64,000 nt of DNA from Spizellomyces sp. 'palustris' (Eukaryota > Chytridiomycota > Chytridiomycetes > Spizellomycetales > Spizellomycetaceae), in contig QEAR01000009.1 of the NCBI GenBank assembly GCA_006535965.1, forward strand, positions 329,633 through 393,632. The letters are read 5' to 3'. Made by a program: the position numbers and the translations under genes. A model generated the notes under the pieces. That model did no database searches. It saw only the letters and a program-made list of their open reading frames with translations, and had not been told where the DNA came from. This document shows, piece by piece, positions 10,908 to 20,646 of the stretch (position 1 is the first letter of the stretch; every line of letters starts with the position of its first letter).

Positions 10908-13359
10908 ATTCTACCGCTTTTGGTATGCTCAAACTTTCCATGACCCATGTCTGGTAAACAGGATCACTGATCGGGAATCATTGCATATTAGAAGAGACAT
11001 GGCCCACTTGTTACAAGATTGTGTTATCCATCCTGACACTGTTTTGGGCTGTGACAACGGGACTCTTCATCATGCGACGAAAGTCTCAATTGATGGCGGG
11101 TAGGGAAGTTGGCTGGACCCTTGTTCAGGTAAACTGATCCCAGCTATCAGCGGACATTTAGCCGTAATATAGCGTACTCACTACATGTCTTCCCTACCAG
11201 GCGGTAGCAGGGTGGCTAGCGGTAGCAACATCTTGCCTTACAAAGATCTACTTTAGTCAGCCCTGTTTCATACAGCTATGGGCTTACAATTTGACGGGAA
11301 TGGCGTGGTGTCTAGCGATGCTTGTAAGAGGGTGAGATATTTCTGCATTGCTGATCGTTCCTCGATCCTCCCATTGATATCTTGTTGCAGCATAAAGTTC
11401 TACTTCCAAGTACAGCTGAATCATGTCAAACTGTTTGGGACAGGCAGTCTTGAAAGGATACCCACCTACTTGAGCGACGAACCTTCTTCCACGTCTACCC
11501 AAGTCTCGAGAACTGCTAGTCTTCGTGACAAGCCCACCATAATGCGGGGATTGTACCTCCCGTCGTCAATACCACCGTCGCCAGTATCCAACTCGAGTGA
11601 ATATGGAGCCATTCATCCATCAATTACCTCGCTTTCCCGCATGGGGCGGCGGGCTGGAGGCTCTTACCATTTTGAACCCAGAGATACCGTAAGAGGGATG
11701 CGAGACAACTGGTGGTGGACCAATCGAGAGAGGTCCACAGATAGATACCTGCTTTTCTGGTTTGGAGTGATTATGGGAGTGGACGTGATCGGAATGGTAT
11801 TGGTTCAGGTACGCAGTAAATTGGGGTCGTGATGTCTCAATATATGCCTGACTGATAGAAATTATCCTACTTAGATATTCACGAAGACGTTCCAGATATG
11901 GCCCACAGTCGCTACCTCTCCCGGCTGCGTATCCCAATGGGAGGTAAGAGGAACTAACTGGGAGGCGCATTTTATTCTTCATCATTAGCTTAATGGACTA
12001 TTTTCGGTGCCATTAGTACTTGCCACAATTTCTAGGCACGTTTCTCTATTATACCATAGCTTGTCCGATAGTGTTATGGAGGCTGCGGTCTGTGAGAGAT
12101 AATTATGGTGTTCGCAATGACTTGCTTATTAGCGTGCTTACCACCATGCCGCTGTTTACGGTGAGTCGGCGCTCAGCCAGTATTTCTGGACTTCTAGAAT
12201 AACGCAGGTTACGTAGCTGTTTCTGGCATGGCGCTACATTCCGCGGATCGCCTACCTTCAGTGGCATCCACACAATTGGTACATACTTGGGCTGATGGTG
12301 GCCCATACAATATCCGTTCTATGTCCCGTCATTCAGTCCTATCGAGACGAGCGGATCCGTGCCAAAATGGTTTTACTTCACAATATGACGAGCTTTGCAC
12401 AAGTTTTAAGCGACAAAACAATATGGGACCAGTTTAAAACTTATATGGCAGCAGGTAGAGCTGAACAGCCTTCTGGATCGTATTGGTGAACGCACTTCTC
12501 ACAAGAGTCCTGTTGATTCGCAGATTTCTGTGTCGAGAACGCTCTGTTTTTCGAAGCATACCAGGAGCTTCTTGTCATCGCGGCAGCAGCGTTCGCACGT
12601 GCCAACATTGTTATTGCCGGAATGCCACATCATGGATCAGCTCTCGCCACATCTACCATCCGTAGCGGGAAGATTTTCAACGATCTTCTCCGTCGCCGGG
12701 CATCTATGAGCGGAGGAGGGTACCCGCTACAAATAACGCAAGTTTGCTCCTTAACCCGGAATCGCGCTCCAAGTCCTGCCCCAAGTTCACGACTTTCAAG
12801 CACTAACAGTGGCTCATCACCACATATCGAGACGTCTGCTCCCCCGTCCAAGTCTTGCGAAAATGAGCAAGTTGGCGGGCCCCTTCCCGCCTTTGTTGAC
12901 ATGCCCGTTCCAGAATCAGCTCGTGCGCTGTATAAGGCATTTTATGAAAATTATTTAGAACCTGGTGCGCCGTATGAAGTCAATCTGCCCTCAAGCATTC
13001 GGGAACAAGTCCAGCATGCGTTGAGCGAAGATAAGATAACTGTTGGGATGTATGATACAGCAAAGGACGAGGTGGTCCAGATTATGGTAGATACCGTCGT
13101 TTCAAGTCTGTGGACTGATCATGTTACTGACGAATTGGAATGTAGTTTCTCAACAGCTTTCCCACGTTCCTGCATGCAATCCGCAACCAAGGACAGTACA
13201 CGGTGGATATTGCAGGCTCCGGTGACATACATGAACCAGGCATTGGTGTCGACAATGGAATGGAAAAGGGGGGGAGTCAAGGTCCTATGGAATCCGGGGA
13301 ACCGTAAATGGTCTACAGGCACCCATATTGAGGACTACTCACTGATTCACCGCAATTAA
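10886..13359 (+). CDS. 7TM receptor with C-terminal RGS domain
   Basis: Eight exons join without a frame break: 10886-10922, 10962-11128, 11201-11331, 11391-11808, 11875-11943, 12017-12160, 12217-12454 and 12524-13359, giving 679 aa. Seven membrane segments are visible: KIVLSILTLFWAVTTGLFI; AVAGWLAVATSCL; a third around LWAYNLTGMAWCLAMLV; then a long basic/Ser-rich loop of about 110 aa; YLLFWFGVIMGVDVIGMVLV; the FLYYTIACPIVLW segment; LLISVLTTMPLFTLFLAW; WYILGLMVAHTISVL. The RGS domain starts at about residue 380 (FAQVLSDKTIWDQFKTYM, CVENALFFEAYQELL). It resumes after an 85-residue Ser-rich insert (LYKAFYENYLEPGAPYEVNL, MYDTAKDEVVQIM). RGS domains accelerate GTP hydrolysis by G-alpha, so a signal could tune G-protein turnover. 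The first exon with its 39-nt intron is the least certain part. The start overlaps the divergent histidine kinase start. Confidence 0.8.
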
Positions 13360-14643
13360 ATGTATTTATTTCTGTAAATATGATAAAAACAAAGGTCCGT
13401 CAGATATCTCTACCACACTGCATCATTGCCGTATCTATAAACCGTAGATCAGGTGTAAACACCTGCGGACCTTGCTGTAAGAAAGCTCTAGTTACTCGGA
13501 CGTCTACTGGGGGTTGGGGATGTTGGATGTCAAATCTCAGCACTCGTGGTTAGTGAACGTAAATTGCTACTCCCATTCGAGTGCCTCCAGATTAATAGAC
13601 ACGGTAGTAGCCCCTGCAGCTAGTTGGTTCGTCGCCAATTGCCTATTGCCTGATCGATTGCGGATCGTACTCCTAGCCTTCCCGTTGACAGACTTGTAAC
13701 CACTGACAAGGGTAACTCTACCGTCAGGTAGCTTATCGGAAATTCAAAGCCCAAGTTCATCAGACGAAGACAAGTTCCGCGGATCCACAATCGACCACGT
13801 TCGACATCCAAGTATTTTAAACCTGAACAAAGCCCTGAGCTATAGACTTGGACAGTTGCTTTACATTCTAGCTGACGTCCTACGAAATGGAGCGAGGCTA
13901 ATAGGAGTGATCAGAGTAATCATCTTCCTTCTTGGCGAAAGGAAGATGTCAACTGCCAATTCTGTAATAACCCGTAAGATATGCTTACGTCCCAATTTGT
14001 GAAGCTCCAGTACTTTCAGCTTGCTACATTTTGACAACTGTGCGCCCAACGTGCCAATAAGTGCTCTACAATGTGTATGCTTGTCCACTTAAAGCAAACC
14101 CAAGGTGATCCTCTCGAGGCTGCGCAGAGGTCGAGTCGTTTCAGACAAGGCAGCGATTAATGGTTGGTGCTAATTGTTCGAAGAGAGCGTTCAGATATAC
14201 GCATTCCCGTCTGCATCTTCACAAACAACTCTAGGATATTTGCTTGCACCGTGTATGACTCAAGTATGAGAAACGTTGCAAGATGGCTCGGGCATTATTA
14301 TTTGCTATTAGACAGTTGGCCAATTTGAGAAGACTCGAGTTGGTCCATCCCGCCAGGTACGCTTGTGGTAGCTTGCACCCAAATGCTTGTCGCATTGCAG
14401 CAAGATAATTGCTGTTTCTGCAGATACATTTGAAGATACCGATCCACAACATCCACCACCACCTGTTTTTGATAACAGGGAACAGCGACCTCCAACGTCC
14501 AGCGTCGCAGCATCAAAAGGAAGAAGTATTGTCATCAGAAGTTGTCCGAAGCCCGACGACTCAGTCCGAAGGCTCGGTGGCTGTGCCACTCATCTGGCTG
14601 CCATCGAGCCTTGAGCCTCAAACCACTTTGCCATCAACGCACC
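13360..14643. other. Unresolved region with leucine-rich-repeat-like segments on both strands
   Basis: Minus strand: segments near 14090-14010 (LIGTLGAQLSKCSKLKVLEL) and about 14160-14100 (RPLRSLERITLG) look like leucine-rich repeats. Plus strand: near 14283-14357 RQLANLRRLELVHPAR reads as a repeat and ends at a good donor (GTACGC). A plus exon ending at 14614 could follow, and a coherent plus frame (NLNKALSYRLGQLLYILADV) lies near 13820-13880. A single phase-consistent gene could not be built on either strand. It may be one F-box/LRR-type gene with many small exons, or a decayed one. Confidence 0.3.
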
Positions 14644-15519
14644 ATGTCCTTCCTCCGGGTTCCTCGATGGTCTGGACAAAGATGGGGAGCACTTATATCC
14701 AACCAGCTACTATCTGGCCCCAAGTGCCCTTGCGCCCCGTCCTCCCATCCTTGTCCACCATCCGCATCTCACTCCCAAGTCCGGCACGCAGGTCACAACA
14801 AGTGGTCAAAGATCAAGAGAGCAAAAGGTGCCAACGATCTGCAAAGGGCTAACCAGACGTCTAAAATTACTCGGCAAATCATCTCTGCGGTCAAAGCCGG
14901 AGGTGGTGAGACTGATCCATCTCATAATCTGTATCTGGCCTCCGCGCTCCAACTTGCCCGTTCACATCAATTGCCCAAGGCAACACTGGAAAACGCTCTT
15001 AAAAAGGCCGCTGGCGCTGGTGCAGGAGGAGCCGAGGAATTGTACTCAACCGTCTACGAGGGTCTAGGTCCCGCTGGCGTGGCGTGTATTGTCGAAGCGT
15101 TAACAGATAATAGGAATCGGACATTTGCAGAAGTGCGGCATGCATTTACAAAGCGAGGAGGCAGCATGACGCCCGTGGCCTACCTTTTCACCAAAACTGG
15201 GCGTATCGTGTTTAGTGCAGGGACGTCGGGCCATTCAATTTCGCAGATGGAAGATAGTGCGATTGAGTGCGAAGTGGAGGATATCGTAGAAGCAGACGAG
15301 GCGGAAGGTACTCTAGAGGTACACTGTGCCGTGAAGGATCTTCTTGCAGTCAAAAAGGGACTTGAAGCTATAGGATATGAGATCAGGGAATTCGAAACGG
15401 CATATGTGAGTGAAGAGAAGATCGCCGTGTCGGATGCTGAATCCCAAAATTTTGAACGTTTGTTAGAGCAATTGGATGGAATGGAAGATGTGGTCAAGGT
15501 GCATCACAACGCTACCTGA
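14644..15519 (+). CDS. TACO1: TACO1/YebC-family mitochondrial translational activator
   Basis: Intronless, 291 aa from ATG 14644 (MSFLRVPRWSGQR). Longer in-frame sequence upstream exists, but this start gives a basic, Ser-rich N-terminus typical of a mitochondrial targeting peptide. The YebC signature begins at about residue 47: AGHNKWSKIKRAKGAND, followed by the domain with LEALKKAAG-like (LENALKKAAGAG), YEGLGPAGVACIVEALTDN, NRTFAEVRHAFTKRGG, the GRIVFS strand and a C-terminal acidic-rich part. Bacterial YebC and mitochondrial TACO1 help ribosomes through difficult sequences such as proline runs in mitochondrially encoded proteins. Length and motif order match the family. Its start is only 30 nt after the last possible stop of the preceding unresolved region. 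Confidence 0.9.
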   Translation: MSFLRVPRWSGQRWGALISNQLLSGPKCPCAPSSHPCPPSASHSQVRHAGHNKWSKIKRAKGANDLQRANQTSKITRQIISAVKAGGGETDPSHNLYLASALQLARSHQLPKATLENALKKAAGAGAGGAEELYSTVYEGLGPAGVACIVEALTDNRNRTFAEVRHAFTKRGGSMTPVAYLFTKTGRIVFSAGTSGHSISQMEDSAIECEVEDIVEADEAEGTLEVHCAVKDLLAVKKGLEAIGYEIREFETAYVSEEKIAVSDAESQNFERLLEQLDGMEDVVKVHHNAT

Positions 15520-15685
15520 AGGATGGAGAGCATAGCGTTATAAACAGAGAAGTGGCGATGGATATGTTGAAATAGCGTCATATGAAGCCAAGAGATATCA
15601 ATTATTAGGAAGAGTTTGACTTAGATGGCATAGAAGTGGGCTTTATCCTTCAACCCCATGTAGATAGCTAAAAAAAATTACACGT

Positions 15686-18544
15686 TTATTTCCTTCTTCC
15701 GGTGCCCATACTCCAGGATGACCTGGTTCCCGCCCCCCTGGCTAATACTGCACTGCTCCTCAGATCCGCACTCGATCGTGCGGCCAGGACCTTACCCTTT
15801 TTAGCCGCTGCCGCTTTCATGAGCGCCTGGAATGTTTTCTCCCCTGGGTCTGACGGGCTTGTCATTTCGCGTGCAGGGGGCAGATGCGGCATCGACTGTG
15901 TCTGTGATAACTTTTGTGGGGTAGCGCTACTAGGGCGATAATTGACCTGAGGCGTTGTGGCACCCTTCTCCCCAGATCCTCCGCGTTGAATGATAGAAAG
16001 CTTTGCAAGGAGTTCCATCCGCTCCTCACATTCCAATCGAACCGTTTCCTTTAGGAATTTTATTTCGGCTTCTCGTTTGGTCAGTGTGGATTTCAAATCT
16101 GCGAGCTCCTTGGGATCAGTACAAGGTTGCGAGGATGGTCGAGCGGATGTCAGTGCCAGTTGTTCCTCGAGGGCCCGAATACGCGCCTGGTAGTGAGCAA
16201 AGTCTGCGGCATTGGATGACTGAATAGCATTGGCTTAATACGAGCAGCTAGGCCCTAGTAAACGGACCAAATCCTCACCTGCAGCTTGTTGAACTGCTCA
16301 TTCAACACGGCGTACTTTCGCTCCCAATTTTCTTCAGCGTGCGTCACTTGGCGAGCCGCTCGAAGATCTGCTTCATCTTTCGCGAGCCGCAATGCATCAA
16401 TTTGCCGCTGCAGACGGTCCCGCGCAACATTCATTTCCTGTCGCCCAAATATGACCATCAATTACTGGGTCGTCGCATTTACGAGAAACTGAACTTACCG
16501 TGTTCAAAGTCTCTCTGAGATGTCGAAGTGCTTCCTCCTTATCAACTGTCAACGTTCGGCGAACGTCTGCTTCACGCTTGTCGGCCTGCAAATATAGAAC
16601 CGTTTCGTCAGGATTCACCTTGCAGCTTGATATACGATTTAAGTCTACCTCCGTTCGTCCGGCTTCTTTGATGTCTTCCAAGAACTTATCTTGAAGCTGT
16701 TTTATCCTGCTTTGATGGGCTTCGATGGTTTTTTGCCTAAACTTGTACGTAAGAACACATGGGATTGCAAAATATTCGGTATTGTGAATGGCTACCTTTC
16801 CGCGCGTAAGCCTTGCATCGTCGAATGAAGATCCCGGATAGTGCGCTCCAAAACGTGGACTTGTTCCTGCACAGAATTTAAAATGGTTTCAATAAATGTC
16901 ACTCAGGTTTTGAGAACAGCTGTGTACACACATCTTTTTGCGCCATGGCTCTGTGAGCATTGGCCAGAGCAGTGCCTCCTTCCTCCAAAGACCTCCGCTC
17001 TTCCTTGAACTTGTCCAATGCTTCTTTTAACTCTCTCTGTCAGTTGAATCCCTTTACTCTTCATGACATCCATGACAGATTACAGCTGTACATTTTTGGG
17101 CGTCATACCTCCTTGAGTGCAACTTTCCCATCCAACACGGCGATTCTGTTCTCGAGAGCACAGACGTCTTTCTGATGAAGATCTTTTTCTTGAGAAAAGC
17201 GGTTCTCTAGCTCTTGCATTCGGGCACGGAGCTTATCACGTTCATGCGTCAAATCCTGGAAGCGTCATGTTGCCTGGTTTAGCATGAATTCTTTCTCAAT
17301 GGTCTTGTAAATTGTAGTATGCGTACCGCAACCAGCGTATTTGCGGCGTGCAGCTGGTCCTCCAATTTCAAGCAAGTCGCTTGTAAACCTTGGGCGTAAT
17401 CTACGAAATGAAATCAGCGGAACTCCTACGCTTATTGTGATTATACAGCAGTGCATACTCACTTTTTTGGGTATTTATATGCTCGGATGCTTCCAGTTTC
17501 TGAATAGTGATATCATGCATAAGACGATCATTTCGGTCTTGGCTGTTTTCACCGAAAAAATCAGTTGGGCAAAGTACCAACGGTTTTTGCGTTATATCAC
17601 TCACCTGTCCTGCAATTCCCCACATAGATTATCCAGTTCCTTTTGCAAAATTCCCATATCCCCCTGAGCTTTCAGCTGCGTTGCCTTTCGAACCGCTTCA
17701 CACTGTTTACGTAGATAGGAATTAAATTGGCCGGTCAACTCCTGCTGAACGGTTGGCAGGAGCTCTCTAAGGTTGCGCGAATAGCTAAACATTCGTCGAA
17801 TGAAAGTGAGCATCATCGGACGACCATCGCCTAAAATTGTCTGTAGCTTACGTCTGTCGCACATCTGCCTTCACCAGATTAACTTGCTTTCGTTGATCCA
17901 AAAGCTCCGCGCGGATACTTGTGAGAATTTGGACAAGTTCGTGTACTTGGCGTCGCTGATCTTCCTTTGCTTTTGAATATTTCTGTCGCGATACTTCCTA
18001 ACATTCGCATATCGCTTTTGAATACATGAGGTTTACAGCAGAATGCACAGATCCACATACCAGGTCATTTGTAACCCTTTGATTCTGCGCCTGTGCATCC
18101 TCTAAAGCCAGTAGAGACTTCTTTGCATCTTCCTGCACTTTCTTCAACTGTTCCTCTAATGCCTCATTTTTTCGAGCGGCTTTTTGTTGTGCATCATTTA
18201 ATGAATCCAGTCGAGCAAGGAATTCAGGTCGCTCACGAGCATAATCCTGGACAAGCCGAGAGGGATGGAGAACGGTATTAGAACAAGTTTCACAAATGCC
18301 CAAGTTGCAGCCAACCCACCTCTCACCCCACCTGCATGCTGCGCAAGTCCTTTTCCAATCCCTTGACATGTTCTTGCATACGCTCATACTTTGTCAGAAG
18401 AAGGTATGATATTCCACAGTACTGACATGCTGTCTCAGCTTCGGACATTTGAAGGATTTCCTCTGGCAACGGATGATAGGGGGTCAAATCGGTGGATGGA
18501 AGATATAGCGAGCTTGCGCTCTCACAAGGTGCTTGGGTCGCCAT
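15686..18544 (-). CDS. LEKR1-like coiled-coil protein
   Basis: Multi-exon gene on the minus strand; the first ATG of the leading frame is at 18544 (MATQAPCES). The N-terminus carries PLPEEILQMSEAETACQYCG followed by ISYLLLTKYERMQEHVKGLE, which matches my memory of the start of vertebrate LEKR1, including the paired cysteines. The rest is long alpha-helical coiled coil interrupted by introns of about 50-80 nt (for example LDSLNDAQQKAARKNEALEE and LKETVRLECEERMELLAKL). A basic Ser/Pro/Ala-rich tail ends in SSWSMGTGRRK at 15686. The C-terminal exon is 16096-15686 or slightly longer. A structural or ciliary role is plausible from the family and from the divergent LRRC23-like neighbour, but not shown. 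Individual exon borders in the middle were not all verified. Confidence 0.6.
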
Positions 18545-18727
18545 TTTAGATGAAAGTGAGCTCAAACTAGATCGCCCTTTGTAAGCTGCCAAAAGATCCA
18601 AATAGACTCCGCACTACCCATTCGCGTGACTAACCGTGTGCTTATCTCATCACCCTCATCACGATCAGACGGATTGGCAAAACGAGTCATCTTTTTAACA
18701 ACGCCAGTACTCGACGAAAAGCAAAGG
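18545..18727. promoter_or_regulatory. Shared divergent promoter interval
   Basis: Only 183 nt separate the ATGs of the LEKR1-like gene (minus) and the LRRC23-like gene (plus), so the two must share a promoter or have overlapping ones. I recognised no specific factor site. Confidence 0.4.
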
Positions 18728-20381
18728 ATGAGCAAAAAGCCACCAGCAGCGAGTACTTCCCGAGTGTCATCAGCAGTGACATCAAAATTGACTAAATCCT
18801 CCACAAACTCGACAACCCGCCTCTCAACAACCTCTCGACGCAGACCTGGATCGGGAAAATCAACCAGCCAGACTTCTCTCGCAAATTCCGGTTCACGGGC
18901 CAATCTCGGTTCTCGATCCGTCAGTAGGGCTTCTGTACGGCCTGGTTCGGCTGGTGACAACAAGTCCAGGGGAAGGACACCTCAAGAGGGGACCGTTGCA
19001 TCGGTCGAGGATGAGGTGTTGAAGGAGGATCAAGCTGTACCAGATGTTGAAGAGACTCCGGCAGTAAATGAAGAAGCAGAGTATCGTAGAAGAGTGGAGG
19101 CGCTGCCAGTGCCGTTTGAGGTGTTGAAACGAGGATTATCAAACTTGGGAAGATCACCTGAAGAGCTAAAGCAAGTGTACACCAAGTTATCGATACCGGT
19201 TAGGACAAAACTGACGGATTTTTCACGCTAATTGTTTCCATTCACTGTCACTCATTCATATTTCTCAATTAGAATGCAAACATTTCCCAAATCTCTTTCC
19301 TCCAAAACTATCGGTACCTGCAAATTCTCGAACTGCCCGGAAATAGCATATCGGGTAAGGACGCAAGTGCCCTTGTCATGCCATACTTTTAGCCTTCTGA
19401 GTATTTCAAATGCGCCTAGACACCTCCACACTATCTCATTTGCGCTATCTAACACACCTTGATCTGTCGAGCAACAAACTGACCAAAGCCCTCGATTTCG
19501 ATCCACCGTACAATCTCCAACACGTTGATCTTTCCAAAAACCAAATTACAGAGATTGGACAGATGGGCCGGCACAGATTCTTGGCCAAATTGTGCCTCGA
19601 TCGTAAGTGCCCAACCAGATTGGTTTGTTGTGGATAGAATACCTGATAACTATTGTAGTTGATAGGGAATTTGATCCGAATAATCAGTGGGCTGGAGGAC
19701 TGTAGATATTTGACACACCTCAGTTTAAGGAACAATGGCATTTTGATGATTGAGGGATTGGAGGGCCTACCTATTCGGTACTTGGACCTGGTAAGCAAAG
19801 AATGTTGGTGCCTCAATTGAGACAGGAAGGGTTGCTGCTAATCTACTGAAAAAAAATTCATCAAGAGATATAACCGTATTGCGAATCTGGAAGGCCTTGC
19901 AACACTTGGAGACCTGGAAGACCTCTACATTGGGCACAACTGCATAACAAGTCTAACACCACTCCCCAGTCTCCCATCCCTTCGTTTCGTCGATCTATCC
20001 TTCAACAATCTAAACAGTATTGACTCCTTGGCTCAGTTACAAGTCCTCATACATTTGCGGGACCTCTACCTATCCGATAATCCATTAACAAATTCACCAT
20101 CCTATCGCCTGCGGACTGTATTTCTCCTTTCTCAACTCACGGTCCTGGATGGTCTGCCCGTGTCACCCGAAGAAAAAGTTGCGGCGATCAACAAGTATAA
20201 TCCTCCGCCTAGTGTGGTAGCGAGTGTGCATCATGCGGCCATGTTGAAGCGGCAGATTAGAAGGGAGGCGAAACTTAATAAAGTGGATGTTGTGGACGGA
20301 GATGGCTCTGGAGGTGAAGAGCTTGACCTGGACGCCTTGGTGGAGGTCGTTCATCCAGGGGAACGCTGTTCATCCGTTTGA
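18728..20381 (+). CDS. LRRC23: LRRC23-like leucine-rich-repeat protein (radial-spoke type)
   Basis: First ATG of the frame at 18728 (MSKKPPAASTSRVSS). A Ser/Arg-rich leader of about 80 aa and an acidic linker precede PFEVLKRGLSNLGRSPEELK, which aligns with the pre-repeat region of animal LRRC23. Splicing then gives successive repeats: NISQISFLQNYRYLQILELP; LSHLRYLTHLDLSSNKLTK; PPYNLQHVDLSKNQITEI; GLEDCRYLTHLSLRNNGIL; NRIANLEGLATLGDLEDLYI; LPSLRFVDLSFNNLNSIDSL; then a cap with LRDLYLSDNPLTN...YRLRTVFLLSQLTVLDG. Introns are about 60-90 nt, one starting GTTAGG. LRRC23 is a radial-spoke-head component of motile cilia, which fits a zoospore-forming fungus. The family call rests on repeat order and the pre-repeat motif. 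A generic flagellar LRR protein is the alternative. Confidence 0.7.
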
Positions 20382-20646
20382 TTCCAGAAAGGCCAACGTA
20401 ACGATATCTCATAAATTTGCTTTGACATTTGTGGAATCTTTTAGGATGTGGGTCCGCATCATCCTAACCCTCGTCTACGATTGATATTACAATCGCTTTA
20501 ATATACATGTTTATACAATCGTGCTTGCAGGGGTATACGTTGCGTGAAATTTGGAGCTTTGGCTCCTTTCCAATTCCACTAATTAATATCTGTCCTCTAC
20601 TCCTTCCAATATGCCACAAAATAATATGTTTTCCCATATCACGTAT

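Noticed and set aside
10503-10943. 146-aa plus frame over the histidine kinase start
   Set aside because: No domain motif; the minus frame fits the kinase and the last part is explained by the receptor's first exon.
18562-18963. 133-aa minus frame opposite the LRRC23-like gene leader
   Set aside because: Antisense to the Ser/Arg-rich coding region, which gives long open frames by composition.
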